Assembly (NCBI RefSeq): GCF_023702225.1
Contig: NZ_JAMQCO010000016.1
Span: forward strand, 23,054 to 57,714
Direction: 5' to 3'
DNA length: 34,661 bases
DNA from: Aureimonas altamirensis
Lineage (GTDB): Bacteria; Pseudomonadota; Alphaproteobacteria; Rhizobiales; Rhizobiaceae
Under the pieces are notes generated by a model, which worked only from the letters and a program-made list of their open reading frames with translations, did not search any database and was not told the DNA's origin. Of this stretch, positions 16,445-27,814 are shown piece after piece (position 1 is the first letter of the stretch; each line of letters opens with the position of its first letter). Position numbers and translations under genes: made by a program.

Positions 16445-16472
16445 CTTGCGTCCGCCAAGGCCCGTTCATATA
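16445..16472 (+). promoter_or_regulatory. Candidate RpoH (heat-shock) promoter of dnaK
   Basis: CTTGCG (16445-16450) and CATATA (16467-16472) are separated by 16 bases, about 130 bases before the dnaK start. This resembles the alphaproteobacterial sigma-32 pattern CTTG(AA)-N16/17-C(C)ATAT. The first element departs from the best consensus after CTTG, so a housekeeping promoter remains possible. Confidence 0.4.
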
Positions 16473-16601
16473 TAGCCCTCAGCCAGCGCGACCGCCTCTT
16501 GCGGGCCGGGCGCGCGGCACCCGTATGGATAACTCACCAGGAACCGCCGCGCGGAACGCCTCAACGAGGGTCCGGGCAGTTCGCTCAAGAAGGAGACACC
16601 C

Positions 16602-18530
<1,929 letters not shown>

Positions 18531-18555
18531 GCGGACTTCGCGCAGGCTGAAATCG

Positions 18556-18588
18556 GGGCCCCGGTCGCAAGACCGGGGCCCTTTTCTT
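18556..18588 (+). terminator. Intrinsic terminator after dnaK
   Basis: GGGCCCCGGTC (18556-18566) pairs perfectly with GACCGGGGCCC (18571-18581) around a stable GCAA tetraloop and is followed by TTTTCTT. It lies 25 bases after the dnaK stop and should reduce transcription into dnaJ. Confidence 0.9.
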
Positions 18589-18716
18589 GAACGAAGTTGC
18601 CGATTGGCAGCACCGCGCCTGTAGCAAGCGCCGCCGCCAATGCTTAAATCAGGGCAAGGCCCGTTACGCGGCTTTCGTCCTATTTCGACAACTTAAAATC
18701 GTGGGTTGGTGCTCAA

Positions 18717-19859
18717 GTGTCCGTAAAGGTCGATTACTACGAAATGCTCGGTGTCGAGAGGACATGCGACGACAAGGTTCTCAAGTCGGCATTTCGCAAG
18801 CTCGCCATGCAGTACCACCCGGACAAGAATCCGGGCGATACGACAGCGGAAAAGAAGTTCAAGGAGATCGGCGAGGCCTACGAGGTCCTGAAAGATCCGC
18901 AAAAGCGCGCGGCCTACGACCGCTTCGGCCATTCCGCCTTCCAGAACGGTGGTGGCGCCGCGGGCGGCTTCCGCTCGGATTTCTCCTCGTCCATGGCCGA
19001 CATCTTCGACGATATCTTCGGCCAGATGCACGGCCAGCGGCGCGGGCGCACGAGCAATAGCGGGCGCGAGCGCGGCTCGGACCTGCGCTACAACATGGAA
19101 ATCTCGCTGGAGGAAGCCTTCAGCGGCAAGACGGCCGAAATCCGCGTGCCCACCACCATCCAGTGCGAAGTCTGCACGGGCACCGGCGCCAAGCCCGGTA
19201 CCTCGCCGCGCGCCTGCCCCACCTGTGGCGGCGCCGGGCGCATCCGGGCCTCGCAAGGGTTCTTCTCGGTCGAGCGGACCTGCCCCACCTGCCACGGCAA
19301 CGGCCAGATCATCAGCGATCCGTGCGGCAAATGCGGCGGCGCCGGCCGCCTTCCGGAAGAGAGGAACCTTTCGGTCAACATCCCGGCCGGCATCGAGGAC
19401 GGAACCCGCATCCGCCTTGCCGGAGAGGGCGAGGCCGGCCTGCGCGGCGGTCCATCGGGCGACCTCTATATCTTCCTCTCGGTGCGCAACCACGAGATAT
19501 TCCAGCGCGACGGCGCGGACCTCTATTGCAAGGTTCCGATTTCCATGGTGTCCGCCGCGCTCGGCGGCGCATTCGAGGTGACGACGCTCGACGGCAGCAA
19601 CAACCGCGTCAAGGTGCCGGAAGGCACCCAGGCGGGCACGCAGTTCCGCGTGCGGGGCAAGGGAATGCCCGTTCTTCGATCGAGCCAGGTGGGCGATCTC
19701 TTCATCCAAGTCACGATCGAGACTCCGCAGAACCTGTCGCGCCGCCAGCGCGAACTGCTGGAGGAGTTCCAGGAAATCTCCTCAACCGAGAATTCGCCCC
19801 AGTCCACCGGCTTCTTCTCCCGCATGAAGGAATTCCTCGGCGGCCTCGGCGACAGTTGA
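18717..19859 (+). CDS. dnaJ: Chaperone protein DnaJ (Hsp40)
   Basis: Co-chaperone that delivers clients to DnaK and stimulates its ATPase. The 380 residues contain the J-domain (about 5-70) with HPD at 34-36, a Gly/Phe-rich linker and the zinc domain with four CxxCxGxG units starting at Cys150, Cys167, Cys189 and Cys203. C-terminal client-binding domains complete it, so this is a full type I DnaJ. The start is a GTG at 18717, forced because the first in-frame ATG lies inside the J-domain. The ribosome site before it is weak. It stands 186 bases after dnaK with a terminator between them. A PmtA-like gene follows, a neighbourhood I also associate with rhizobial genomes. Confidence 0.97.
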   Translation: MSVKVDYYEMLGVERTCDDKVLKSAFRKLAMQYHPDKNPGDTTAEKKFKEIGEAYEVLKDPQKRAAYDRFGHSAFQNGGGAAGGFRSDFSSSMADIFDDIFGQMHGQRRGRTSNSGRERGSDLRYNMEISLEEAFSGKTAEIRVPTTIQCEVCTGTGAKPGTSPRACPTCGGAGRIRASQGFFSVERTCPTCHGNGQIISDPCGKCGGAGRLPEERNLSVNIPAGIEDGTRIRLAGEGEAGLRGGPSGDLYIFLSVRNHEIFQRDGADLYCKVPISMVSAALGGAFEVTTLDGSNNRVKVPEGTQAGTQFRVRGKGMPVLRSSQVGDLFIQVTIETPQNLSRRQRELLEEFQEISSTENSPQSTGFFSRMKEFLGGLGDS

Positions 19860-19974
19860 ACGGACAATCAGGGGCGCTTGCGAAAAATTCACTTTCGCCA
19901 GGGTTCCGAATGACTACTCTCCCGCACGAGAAAGCCGGGCGGACGCTCGGCCGGAACGGGCGGAAGCGGTACCG

Positions 19975-20613
19975 ATGCAATCCAAACAAGGAGTTTCTCC
20001 CTCCGTGCGCCGACGTGGCGTCGACGAGGCAAAATTCCTGGCGGGGTGGTTCCGCAAGCCACTGGTTACCGGCTCCATTTTCCCGTCGTCGCGCGCCTTG
20101 TGCGCCGCAATGGCGCGCCCCGTGCCGTCCTCGGCCCTTGCGCCGGGACAGGTCGTGCTTGAACTGGGGCCCGGAACAGGGGTCGTCACGCGCGCGCTGC
20201 TGGAGCATGGCGTGCCCGAAGCCAACCTGGTCCTCGTCGAATACTCGCGCGATTTCTGCGTGCTCCTGCGTGCTCGCCATGCCGCCGCGGCCGTGGTGGA
20301 GGGCGATGCCTATCGCCCCGGCGCCGCGCTGGAACGCGCCTTGGCCGGGCGCAGCGTGGCCGCCATCGTGTCCAGCCTGCCCCTGATGGCCCGTCCCGAG
20401 GACGAGCGCGAGCAGGCGCTGCGCGGGCACCTGGCGTTGATGGCGCCCGGCGCGCCCTTCATCCAGTTCACCTATGCGCTGGCGCCGCCCGTGCGCCCCG
20501 CGCGAATCGATGCCACGGCCGAATGCGCCGCATTCGTGAAGCGAAACCTGCCGCCGGCGCGCGTCTTCGTCTATCGCCGCGAAATTGCCGCCGATGCCGC
20601 AGCCTCGGCCTGA
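19975..20613 (+). CDS. PmtA-like phospholipid N-methyltransferase (first of tandem pair)
   Basis: Class I SAM-dependent methyltransferase of 212 residues. The SAM-binding loop ELGPGTG lies at 63-69, followed by NLVLVEYSRDFCVLLRAR, then VSSLPLMARPE and APFIQFTYALAPPV, and the ending NLPPARVFVYRR. These features match the rhizobial PmtA group, which methylates phosphatidylethanolamine stepwise to phosphatidylcholine at the inner membrane surface. The N-terminal KFLAGWFRKPLVTGSIFPSS is the amphipathic segment typical of that group. Start ATG 19975 with GGAAGCGG upstream. It follows dnaJ by 115 bases and precedes a second, clearly related gene. It could also act on another lipid or be misnamed in databases as an rRNA adenine methylase. 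Confidence 0.82.
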   Translation: MQSKQGVSPSVRRRGVDEAKFLAGWFRKPLVTGSIFPSSRALCAAMARPVPSSALAPGQVVLELGPGTGVVTRALLEHGVPEANLVLVEYSRDFCVLLRARHAAAAVVEGDAYRPGAALERALAGRSVAAIVSSLPLMARPEDEREQALRGHLALMAPGAPFIQFTYALAPPVRPARIDATAECAAFVKRNLPPARVFVYRREIAADAAASA

Positions 20614-20654
20614 ATAGCCGTTCAAACCGTGTCGAAACAGGAGCCGCTTGCCCG

Positions 20655-21284
20655 ATGAGCGAACGGAACAGCAATGAGGCCCATGAGGCCGGGCGAATGG
20701 GAGAGAACAGGGGCGACTGGGCCCGCTTCCTCGGGACATGGCTGAAACACCCCCTCAAGATGGGGGCCGTGGCGGCCTCGTCGACGGCCTATTGCGACGA
20801 GATGGTGGCTCGGTCAGCGATCGGGAACACCGGCCGCATCCTCGAGCTCGGACCCGGCCTCGGCGCCGTAACGCGCGCGCTGCTGCGCGCCGGGGTAGAG
20901 CCGGAGCGGATCGTTTCCATCGAATATGACAGCCAGTTCGCCGCCGCGCTGAAGGCGCGCTTCCCCCGCGTCGACATCATCGAGGGCGATGGCTTCGACC
21001 TCGACAAGACGCTCGGCGACGGCGGGGCCGAGACATTCGCCACGATCCTGTTGGCGATCCCCATCGTCAACCTGCGCCAGGGCGAGCGGCAGGCACTGTT
21101 GCAGCGCTATCTCCGGCGGTTGGCTCCGGGCGGCAACCTCACCCAGCTATCCTATCTCTGGAAGCCCCCCATCGAGCCGATCGCCGGTCGCTTCTCCGTT
21201 TCCTCGTCCGACATCGTCTGGAGGAACATTCCGCCGGCGCGGGTATGGGTCTATACGCCGGCAGAGGACGGTTCAGCGCGGTGA
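20655..21284 (+). CDS. PmtA-like phospholipid N-methyltransferase (second of tandem pair)
   Basis: Class I SAM methyltransferase of 209 residues with the same plan as its neighbour: RFLGTWLKHPLKMGAVAASS near the N-terminus, ELGPGLG at 64-70, IVSIEYDSQFAAALKARFP, ATILLAIPIVNLRQGERQ, NLTQLSYLWKPPIEP and the ending NIPPARVWVYTP. It has diverged strongly from the first copy. In particular, the segment VSSLPLM before the central helix is LLAIPIV here. The ATG at 20655 is preceded by AGGAG (20639-20643) at a longish 11 bases. Its last 12 bases overlap the end of convergent folC. Whether both copies work on phosphatidylethanolamine is unknown. Confidence 0.8.
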   Translation: MSERNSNEAHEAGRMGENRGDWARFLGTWLKHPLKMGAVAASSTAYCDEMVARSAIGNTGRILELGPGLGAVTRALLRAGVEPERIVSIEYDSQFAAALKARFPRVDIIEGDGFDLDKTLGDGGAETFATILLAIPIVNLRQGERQALLQRYLRRLAPGGNLTQLSYLWKPPIEPIAGRFSVSSSDIVWRNIPPARVWVYTPAEDGSAR

Positions 21285-22607
21285 AAGCCCGCTTGCCCGC
21301 AAGACCTCTCCGGCAAGGTAGAGCGACCCGCAGATGACGATCCGCGGCGCCGGCCGGCTGCTCCATCCGGTGGAGATCAGGCGGATGGCCTGCTCCACGC
21401 TGTCGCATGGTTCGGCTTCCAGCCCTGCGTCGTAGGCGGCGTCGGCCAGTTCGTCGGGCGACAGCCCGGCGTCGGACGTGCGCAGCGGCACGGTGAAGAC
21501 ATGGCGCGCCATCCCGGCAAAGGCTTCGAAAAAGCCGACCGGATCCTTCGTCGACAGCATGCCGGCGATCAGGAAAAGCGGTCTCGGGCTCCTGTCCTCC
21601 ATCTCGGCGATGGCCTCGGCCACCACCGTGCCGGCGCCGGGATTATGCCCGCCATCCAGCCATAACTCCCCGCCCGGCACGGCCAGCTCGAACAAGGGCC
21701 CGCTGGATATGCGCTGCAGGCGGCCCGGCCATTCCGCCGCCGTGACGCCGGCTTCCAGGACCGGATCGGGCAGGGTGAAACCGGCTGCGCGCAAGCCCGC
21801 GATGGCCAGCGCCGCATTGGCCAGCTGGTGCCGGCCCGGCAGGCGCGGCAGGGGCAGGTCCACCAGCCCGTCCGCATCCTGGAAGACCAGCCGCCCGTGC
21901 TCTTCATAGGCCAGGAAATCCTCGCCATAGATCGTCGTCGGCGCGCCGACGCCGGCCGCCCGCCTGCGCAACGCATCGAGGGCGCCATCGTCGCCCTGCT
22001 GGCCGATGACGGCCGGAGACCCGTTCTTGAAGATGCCGGCCTTTTCCGCCGCGATCAGTTCCACCCGGTCGCCGAGATAGGACTGATGGTCGAGGGAGAC
22101 GGTCGAAACCAGCGCGGCCGCCGGCCGCTGAATGACGTTGGTGGCGTCGAAGCGCCCACCGAGCCCCACCTCCACCAGGGCGGCGTCGGCCGGGTGCTCC
22201 GAGAAGAGAAGGAAGGTCACGGCCGTGAGGATTTCGAAGACGGTGATCGGGGCGCCGTCATTGGCGGTCGCGGCCCGGTGAATGGCGGCCGCAAGGGTTG
22301 CGTCGTCCACGAACCGGCCGGCTGCGCCGCGTCGCCCCAGCCTGTAGCGTTCGTGCCAGGATACGAGGTGCGGGGACGTGTGGACATGCACCGCCAGCCC
22401 TTCGGCTTCCAGCATGGCGCGGGCGAATGCGATGGTGGAGCCCTTGCCGTTGGTGCCGGCCACGTGGATGACCGGCGGTAGCCTGTCCTGCGGGTTGCCG
22501 AGCGCGTCCAGCAACCGCGCGATACGGTCGAGCGACAGGTCGAAGCCCTTGGGATGCCGCAGCATCAGTGCAGCGATTTCGGCATCCGCCAGGGTATCGT
22601 CCGTCAT
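21273..22607 (-). CDS. folC: Bifunctional folylpolyglutamate synthase/dihydrofolate synthase
   Basis: Adds glutamate to dihydropteroate and then to reduced folates, in the cytoplasm. The 444 residues include the ATP loop GTNGKGST (51-58), followed by VHVHTSPHLVSWHERYRLG, GLGGRFDATNV, VSLDHQSYLGD and KAGIFKNGSPAV, then LDGGHNPGA in the Mur-ligase-like C-terminal domain. This is a complete FolC. It is the last gene of the trpFBA-accD-folC series, 21 bases after accD. Its 3' end overlaps the convergent methyltransferase gene by 12 bases, which leaves no room for a separate terminator. Confidence 0.97.
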   Translation of the reverse strand: MTDDTLADAEIAALMLRHPKGFDLSLDRIARLLDALGNPQDRLPPVIHVAGTNGKGSTIAFARAMLEAEGLAVHVHTSPHLVSWHERYRLGRRGAAGRFVDDATLAAAIHRAATANDGAPITVFEILTAVTFLLFSEHPADAALVEVGLGGRFDATNVIQRPAAALVSTVSLDHQSYLGDRVELIAAEKAGIFKNGSPAVIGQQGDDGALDALRRRAAGVGAPTTIYGEDFLAYEEHGRLVFQDADGLVDLPLPRLPGRHQLANAALAIAGLRAAGFTLPDPVLEAGVTAAEWPGRLQRISSGPLFELAVPGGELWLDGGHNPGAGTVVAEAIAEMEDRSPRPLFLIAGMLSTKDPVGFFEAFAGMARHVFTVPLRTSDAGLSPDELADAAYDAGLEAEPCDSVEQAIRLISTGWSSRPAPRIVICGSLYLAGEVLRASGLSPR

Positions 22608-22628
22608 GTCCGGTACTTCGCAGGGCGT

Positions 22629-23522
22629 TCAGGCGGCTTCCGGCGCGGGCAGGGCGGGTTGGGCCGGCGCGACGGGCACATGCATCAGGATCTTGAGCAA
22701 CCGGGCGATGGTCGGCTTCAGCTCATGGCGATGGACGACCATGTCGACCATGCCGTGCTCCATGAGGTACTCGGAGCGCTGGAACCCTTCGGGCAGCTTT
22801 TCGCGGATCGTCTGCTCGATCACGCGGGCGCCGGCAAAACCGATCAGGGCCCCCGGCTCGGCGATATGGACATCGCCCAGCATGGCGTAGGATGCGGTGA
22901 CGCCGCCCGTGGTGGGGTTGGTCAAGACGACGATGTAGGGAAGCCCGGCATCCTTGACCATGTCCACCGCCACCGTGGTGCGCGGCAACTGCATCAGCGA
23001 CAGAATGCCTTCCTGCATCCGCGCGCCGCCTGAGCCGGCGAACAGCACCAGCGGCCTGTGCAGCTCCACGGCCTTCTGCGCGGCCGTCACGATGGCCTCT
23101 CCCGCGGCCATGCCGAGAGAGCCGCCCATGAATGCGAAATCCTGCACGGCGGCCACGATCGGCTGGCTCTCGATGGCGCCGGTAGCCACGAGGATGCTGT
23201 CTTCCAGGCCGGTCTTGGAGCGATACTCCTTGAGACGGTCGGTATAGCGCTTGGAGTCGCGGAACTTCAGCGGGTCCACCGGCACCTTGGGCAGGTCGAC
23301 CGTGTCGAAGGCGCCGTCGTCGAAGAAGGCCTGCAACCGCTCGCGGGCGCTGATCTTCATGTGGACGCCGGACGAGGGCACGACCCACTGGTTGGCTTCC
23401 AGATCCTTGCGGAAGACCATCTCGCCCGTTTCGGGACATTTGATCCACAGGTTCTCGGGCACCTCGCGGGGACCGAGCAGGCTGGTCAGCTTTGGGCGAA
23501 CGTAATTGGTGATCCAGTTCAC
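22629..23522 (-). CDS. accD: Acetyl-CoA carboxylase carboxyltransferase subunit beta (zinc ribbon lost)
   Basis: Forms the carboxyltransferase with AccA and makes malonyl-CoA for fatty-acid synthesis. The 297 residues carry the usual core: [58 protein letters not shown] and [20 protein letters not shown]. The N-terminal four-cysteine zinc ribbon of E. coli AccD is gone. Only Cys29 remains, and the other three positions are Thr32, Val48 and Ser51. I recall the same state in rhizobial AccDs, so it is probably normal for the lineage. The start is a GTG at 23522 ([12 protein letters not shown]) with AAGGA about eight bases before it. It lies 47 bases after trpA. Confidence 0.96.
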   Translation of the reverse strand: MNWITNYVRPKLTSLLGPREVPENLWIKCPETGEMVFRKDLEANQWVVPSSGVHMKISARERLQAFFDDGAFDTVDLPKVPVDPLKFRDSKRYTDRLKEYRSKTGLEDSILVATGAIESQPIVAAVQDFAFMGGSLGMAAGEAIVTAAQKAVELHRPLVLFAGSGGARMQEGILSLMQLPRTTVAVDMVKDAGLPYIVVLTNPTTGGVTASYAMLGDVHIAEPGALIGFAGARVIEQTIREKLPEGFQRSEYLMEHGMVDMVVHRHELKPTIARLLKILMHVPVAPAQPALPAPEAA

Positions 23523-23569
23523 ACGAAGGTTCCTTCGATCGATCTCTGTCGCTTCATATCGTCGCCAAT

Positions 23570-24403
23570 TCAGGCGAAGGCAAGCCGGGCCCGCCGGACG
23601 CCGGCGGACAGGTCGCGGACGACATCCAGAACGGCATCCGCGGCCGCATCGCGATCCTTGCCCTCGGCCTCCGCCGCCTCGATGGCGGCCACCAGCGCCG
23701 AGCCCACCACCACGGCATCGGCCACCCGGCCCAGCGCCTCCGCCTGCGCGCCGGTACGGACGCCGAAGCCGACGGCCACGGGAAGATCGGTCTGCCCCTT
23801 GATGCGTGCGATGGACCGGGCGACGGCTTGCGTATCGGGCGCCGCCGAGCCTGTAATTCCGTTGATCGAGACGTAGTAGACGAAGCCGGATGTGTTCCGC
23901 AGTACGGCCGGCAGGCGCTTTTCGTCCGTCGTGGGGGTTGCGAGCCGGATGAAGTTCAGGCCGGCCTCGATGGCGGGCAGGCACAGTTCCGCGTCCATCT
24001 CGGGCGGCAGGTCCACGACGATCAGCCCATCCACGCCCGCCGCGCGCGCATCGGCCACGAAGCTGTCGACGCCGTAGATGTAGATCGGATTGAAATATCC
24101 CATCAGGATCACCGGCGTATCGCCGTCGCCCTCGCGGAAGCGGCGTACGGTGTCCAGTGTCCGGTGCAGGGTCTCGCCGCCCTTCAGCGCGCGCAGTCCC
24201 GCCTTCTGGATGGCGGGGCCATCGGCCATCGGGTCCGAGAAGGGCATGCCGAGTTCGATCAGGTCGGCGCCCGCCTCCGGCAGGCGCCGCATGACCGACA
24301 GGGTGGTGTCGCCGTCCGGGTCGCCCGCCATGATGAAGGTGACGAGGCCGGGGCGGCCTTCGCCGCTGAGTTTCCGGAACCGGGCTTCGATACGCGTCGT
24401 CAT
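23570..24403 (-). CDS. trpA: Tryptophan synthase alpha chain
   Basis: Cleaves indole-3-glycerol phosphate to indole, which is channelled to TrpB. The 277-residue TIM barrel has both catalytic acids, Glu50 in [16 protein letters not shown] and Asp61, and the phosphate loop [10 protein letters not shown]. The start is the ATG at 24403, eight bases after the trpB stop, with GAGG as ribosome site. A TTG twelve bases upstream is also in frame but would overlap trpB. It belongs to the trpF-trpB-trpA unit, which in alphaproteobacteria is separate from the other trp genes. None of those others is in the window. Confidence 0.98.
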   Translation of the reverse strand: MTTRIEARFRKLSGEGRPGLVTFIMAGDPDGDTTLSVMRRLPEAGADLIELGMPFSDPMADGPAIQKAGLRALKGGETLHRTLDTVRRFREGDGDTPVILMGYFNPIYIYGVDSFVADARAAGVDGLIVVDLPPEMDAELCLPAIEAGLNFIRLATPTTDEKRLPAVLRNTSGFVYYVSINGITGSAAPDTQAVARSIARIKGQTDLPVAVGFGVRTGAQAEALGRVADAVVVGSALVAAIEAAEAEGKDRDAAADAVLDVVRDLSAGVRRARLAFA

Positions 24404-24411
24404 TGAAATCC

Positions 24412-25632
24412 TCAAAGCTCCACGCCAAGCATCGTGCCGACGGTATGGACATCCTTGTCGCCGCGGCCCGAAAGATTGACGATGATGGTCTTGTCCGGCC
24501 CCATCGCAGGCGCGAGCTTCATCGCCTGCGCGATCGCATGGGCGGATTCCAGCGCCGGAATGATCCCCTCAACCCGCGTCAGAAGCTGGAAGGCCTCCAG
24601 CGCCTCCGTATCCAGGATCGGTACGTAGGAGACCCGGCCCGTATCCTTCAGCCAGGAATGCTCCGGCCCGACGCCGGGATAATCCAGGCCGGCGGACACG
24701 GAATGCCCTTCCAGGATCTGGCCGTCGCCGTCCTGCAGCAGATAGGTTCGGTTGCCGTGCAGCACACCCGGGCTGCCGGCCGTCATCGAGGCGCAATGCT
24801 CCTGCCCGTCGAGGCCGCGCCCTCCGGCTTCCACGCCGTAGATCGCGACGTCCGGATCGTCCAGGAAGGGGTGGAACAGGCCGATGGCGTTGCTGCCGCC
24901 GCCCACCGCGGCGATGATGGCATCGGGCAGCCGGCCCTCCTGCTCCAGCATCTGGGCGCGTGCCTCCTGGCCGATCACGGCCTGGAAATCGCGCACCATC
25001 TCGGGATAGGGGTGCGGGCCGGCGGCGGTGCCGATGAGGTAGTAGGTGTCCTGCACGTTGGTGACCCAGTCGCGCAGAGCCTCGTTCATGGCATCCTTGA
25101 GGGTGCCGTGGCCGGCCGAGACGGGCTTGACCTCGGCACCCAGCAGCTTCATCCGGAAGACGTTCGGCGCCTGCCGGGCGACGTCCGTCGCGCCCATATA
25201 GACCACGCAGGGCAGGTTGAAGCGCGCCGCGACCGTGGCCGAGGCGACGCCGTGCTGGCCGGCTCCCGTTTCGGCGATGATGCGCGTCTTGCCCATGCGC
25301 TTTGCCAGCAGGATCTGGCCGAGGCAGTTGTTGATCTTGTGACTGCCGGTGTGGTTGAGGTCTTCCCGCTTCAGGAAGATGCGTGCGCCACCCAGATGGC
25401 GCGTCAGCCCCTCCGCGAAATACAGCTTCGACGGGCGCCCGGCGTAATGGGTGGACAGGTTATTCAGTTCGGCTTGGAATTCCGGATCGTTGCGCGCGTC
25501 CTCGTAGGCCTGCTGCAGCTCCAGGATCAGCGGCATCAGCGTTTCGGCCACGAAGCGGCCCCCATAGATGCCGAACAGGCCTTCGGCGTCCGGTCCGCCG
25601 CGCAGGGTATTGGGCTTGAGCTGTTCGTTCAT
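24412..25632 (-). CDS. trpB: Tryptophan synthase beta chain
   Basis: PLP enzyme that joins indole and serine to form tryptophan, in an alpha2-beta2 complex with TrpA. The 406 residues contain [19 protein letters not shown] with the PLP lysine at position 99. They also contain [12 protein letters not shown] and the phosphate loop VGGGSNAIG, and the C-terminal LSGRGDKD is typical of TrpB1. Its ATG (25632) overlaps the trpF stop as ATGA, so the two are probably translationally coupled. Confidence 0.99.
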   Translation of the reverse strand: MNEQLKPNTLRGGPDAEGLFGIYGGRFVAETLMPLILELQQAYEDARNDPEFQAELNNLSTHYAGRPSKLYFAEGLTRHLGGARIFLKREDLNHTGSHKINNCLGQILLAKRMGKTRIIAETGAGQHGVASATVAARFNLPCVVYMGATDVARQAPNVFRMKLLGAEVKPVSAGHGTLKDAMNEALRDWVTNVQDTYYLIGTAAGPHPYPEMVRDFQAVIGQEARAQMLEQEGRLPDAIIAAVGGGSNAIGLFHPFLDDPDVAIYGVEAGGRGLDGQEHCASMTAGSPGVLHGNRTYLLQDGDGQILEGHSVSAGLDYPGVGPEHSWLKDTGRVSYVPILDTEALEAFQLLTRVEGIIPALESAHAIAQAMKLAPAMGPDKTIIVNLSGRGDKDVHTVGTMLGVEL

Positions 25633-26336
25633 GACGCCCGCCTTCCTTCATGAGGTTGCAATGCGGCCAGGACCGCATCGAAGAATTGGTCGATAAGGCC
25701 GATATCCTTGATGCCGGGGGCGCTTTCCACGCCGGACGAGACATCCAGCCCGGGAGGCGCCGCTTGACGGATGGCCGCACCGACATTGTCGGGCGTCAGG
25801 CCGCCGGACAGCATGTAATCGAGCCCCGCGGGAAGCCCAGCCAGCAGCGTCCAGTCGAAGGTGACACCGTTGCCGCCGGGCATTGCGGCGCCCTTCGGAG
25901 CCTTCGCATCCAGCAGCAGGCGGTCGGCGCTGCCACGATAGGACGCCACGGCCGCGATGTCGCGTGCGTCGTGCACGGACAGTGCCTTCATGACGGCAAG
26001 TCCCGTGCGCCGGCCGATCTCGGCCACGCGTTCGGGCGTCTCGGACCCGTGAAGCTGGATCGTATCGGGCCGAACGTCCCGGCGGATCGCCGCCAGAAGT
26101 GCGTCGTCCGGATCCACCGTCACGATGCTGACGGCGGCCCTGTCGCCCAGATAAGCGCGCAGCGCGGCCATCTCCGGCAGCGGGAGATGGCGTGGGCTGC
26201 GCGGAAAGTGGACGAAGCCGACCTCCGGCCCGCCGCGGCGCAGGACGGCGTCCACCGCCTCCGTCGTCCGGAGGCCACAGATCTTGATGCGCGGATGGCG
26301 CACGGCCGCTTCGTCCTTCCATGCAGAGATGATCAT
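25629..26336 (-). CDS. trpF: Phosphoribosylanthranilate isomerase
   Basis: Converts N-(5-phosphoribosyl)anthranilate to CdRP in tryptophan synthesis. The frame contains [13 protein letters not shown] with the catalytic cysteine, [32 protein letters not shown] and [14 protein letters not shown], followed by [14 protein letters not shown]. All are TrpF hallmarks. As given (ATG at 26336) it has 235 residues, slightly long, and no clear ribosome site. An in-frame GTG at 26303 has AAGGA about ten bases upstream and gives 224 residues, closer to the family. The start is therefore uncertain. It is the first gene of the trpFBA-accD-folC series. Confidence 0.96.
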   Translation of the reverse strand: MIISAWKDEAAVRHPRIKICGLRTTEAVDAVLRRGGPEVGFVHFPRSPRHLPLPEMAALRAYLGDRAAVSIVTVDPDDALLAAIRRDVRPDTIQLHGSETPERVAEIGRRTGLAVMKALSVHDARDIAAVASYRGSADRLLLDAKAPKGAAMPGGNGVTFDWTLLAGLPAGLDYMLSGGLTPDNVGAAIRQAAPPGLDVSSGVESAPGIKDIGLIDQFFDAVLAALQPHEGRRAS

Positions 26337-26422
26337 CGCCCATCGTCATGGGCACGCGACCCGCTTATCGCGCTGAAACGGCTGCAGGTAAACCCCCGTA
26401 TCGCGTGCTCGCCGCGCCTTGT

Positions 26423-27190
26423 TCAGCCTTCTGCGGGAATGAACTCGATGGCCTGCAGGGCCGTTCCCTCTGCCTTAAGCCAGCGCCGGCTTTCCTGAGT
26501 GTGGGGGCATAGCGCGCGACACAGCGCCCAGAACTCGGCGCTGTGATTCATGTGCACGAAATGCGCCACCTCATGTGCCGCCAGATAATCCAGCACGGAA
26601 GGCGGCGCCATGACGATGCGGAACGAGAAGGACAGCCGCCGGTCCGCCGTGCAGGACCCCCATCGGCTGACCGTATCCTTGATGGCGATGGCGCGCGGCT
26701 GTTTCCCCACCGTCGTGGCGTGTCGCGCCACCGCGTCCATAAGGTCGGCCCGCGCCTGCCGCGCCAAAAAGTCTCGCACGCGACGGCCCATGAAGGCCGC
26801 CTCGCCGCCGACCTCCAGCACCGGACCTTCTCCATCCGCCTGCCGCAAGCGCGTCGCGCGAATGGATGGCCGGTGGACCAGCAGCAGCGTGCCGCCGCGA
26901 AAGGGCAGGCTGCCGCCATCCGCGATACGACCGGGCGGCCGGCGCTCGGTCAGCCGGCTGGCGGCCCAGCCCCTGTGCCGCTCCACGAACTCCAGCACCG
27001 TGCGGCGCGCCGTGCGCCTGGGCATGGTGACGACGATGCCCCCGGCCGGCGTCACGCGCATGATGAGCCGCTTGGCGGTCGGATGCTCGCGGAAGGACAG
27101 GGGGACGGAATGCGTATCGAGGTCCAGCCGCTCCGGCCATGGGGCTTCGCGCGCCCGGCGCTTCAGGAAAGCCGGCAGGAAAACGCCCAT
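26423..27190 (-). CDS. YgjP-like (SprT/WLM-type) zinc metallopeptidase
   Basis: Predicted zinc-dependent protein of the M48-like YgjP family (DUF45). Cellular substrates are unknown. The 255 residues include KDTVSRWGSCTADRRLSFSFRIV, the family signature, and the zinc site HEVAHFVHMNHSAEFW, with His206, Glu207, His210 and a third ligand at His216. The start ATG at 27190 gives a normal family length, although its ribosome site is weak. The open frame continues upstream through a terminator and the DUF2852 region, where it is not credible. It stands alone between that terminator and trpF. Confidence 0.88.
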   Translation of the reverse strand: MGVFLPAFLKRRAREAPWPERLDLDTHSVPLSFREHPTAKRLIMRVTPAGGIVVTMPRRTARRTVLEFVERHRGWAASRLTERRPPGRIADGGSLPFRGGTLLLVHRPSIRATRLRQADGEGPVLEVGGEAAFMGRRVRDFLARQARADLMDAVARHATTVGKQPRAIAIKDTVSRWGSCTADRRLSFSFRIVMAPPSVLDYLAAHEVAHFVHMNHSAEFWALCRALCPHTQESRRWLKAEGTALQAIEFIPAEG

Positions 27191-27216
27191 GGTCGTGTCG
27201 ACATTGCTCCGAATCG

Positions 27217-27250
27217 AAAAAAGAAGGCCGCGGCGATGGTCGCCGCGGCC
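27217..27250 (-). terminator. Intrinsic terminator after the DUF2852 gene
   Basis: On the minus strand an eleven-base perfect stem (27250-27240 with 27236-27226, GGCCGCGGCGA/TCGCCGCGGCC, three-base loop) is followed by a T-rich run (TTCTTTTTT, 27225-27217). It lies about 30 bases after the DUF2852 stop. Confidence 0.88.
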
Positions 27251-27281
27251 AGTGCGTAATGCAACAGCGAGGATGCTCGAG

Positions 27282-27707
27282 TCAGCTTGCGTCCACAACC
27301 GGGCCGGTGGAGCCGTTCCCGCGGCGGTCGCGCATGAAGCGGTCGAACTCTTCCTGGTCCTTGGCGCGGCGCAGTTCCCGCGCATAGGTCTCGAATTCGG
27401 CGCGGGCCTCGTCCAGCCTGCGGCGCTCCTGGTCCAGGCGCGACAGCTCGGCCTCGCGCCAGTCGTCGAAGGCCACGTTGCCGGTGCGCCCCTCGGTGAA
27501 GGGACGGCTCACGCCCGAGCGGCGGAAGCTGCCCATGAAACGGTCCGTCGAGCGGTTCACGTCCCGTCGGAACCCTTCCAGCCTGTCGCCCCAGAGGATG
27601 TAGGCGAGGACGGCGAGGCCGAGAGGCCAATAGACGATGAAACCCAGAACCATCAATGCGATGGTCGCCGGGGTCCACGCCGGGCGGATCAATGCTTGTG
27701 ACGTCAT
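27282..27707 (-). CDS. DUF2852-domain membrane protein
   Basis: Small protein of 141 residues typical of Hyphomicrobiales. One membrane segment lies near the N-terminus (about 14-38, TIALMVLGFIVYWPLGLAVLAY). A charged region with a predicted coiled coil follows (EAELSRLDQERRRLDEARAEF), then a basic tail. Function is unknown. I chose the ATG at 27707 because GGAG lies six bases before it. A TTG at 27719 is possible but overlaps that site. It is flanked on both sides by terminators, so it is probably transcribed on its own. Confidence 0.86.
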   Translation of the reverse strand: MTSQALIRPAWTPATIALMVLGFIVYWPLGLAVLAYILWGDRLEGFRRDVNRSTDRFMGSFRRSGVSRPFTEGRTGNVAFDDWREAELSRLDQERRRLDEARAEFETYARELRRAKDQEEFDRFMRDRRGNGSTGPVVDAS

Positions 27708-27728
27708 GGGCTGCTCCAATCAAAGGCC

Positions 27729-27766
27729 GAAAACCGGTAAGCAGCCTTGCGCCGCTTCCGGTTTTC
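27729..27766 (-). terminator. Probable (bidirectional) terminator after phaZ
   Basis: GAAAACCGG (27729-27737) and CCGGTTTTC (27758-27766) pair perfectly, and AAGC/GCTT extends the stem inside with one bulged base. Read leftwards after the phaZ stop it ends in TTTTC, and it reads equally well in the other direction. Confidence 0.6.
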
Positions 27767-27814
27767 ACATGGGGAGCCGATTGTGGCCGTTCAATCTTGC
27801 CGGCGTGAAAATCT

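Noticed and set aside
23523-24452. N-terminal extension of the accD frame across trpA
   Set aside because: The extra residues are an out-of-frame shadow of trpA. AccD homology begins at the GTG 23522 with its own ribosome site.
26337-26422. Possible attenuator or T-box before trpF
   Set aside because: No Trp-rich leader peptide, no terminator/antiterminator pair and no T-box motif are visible. These genes are usually unattenuated in alphaproteobacteria.
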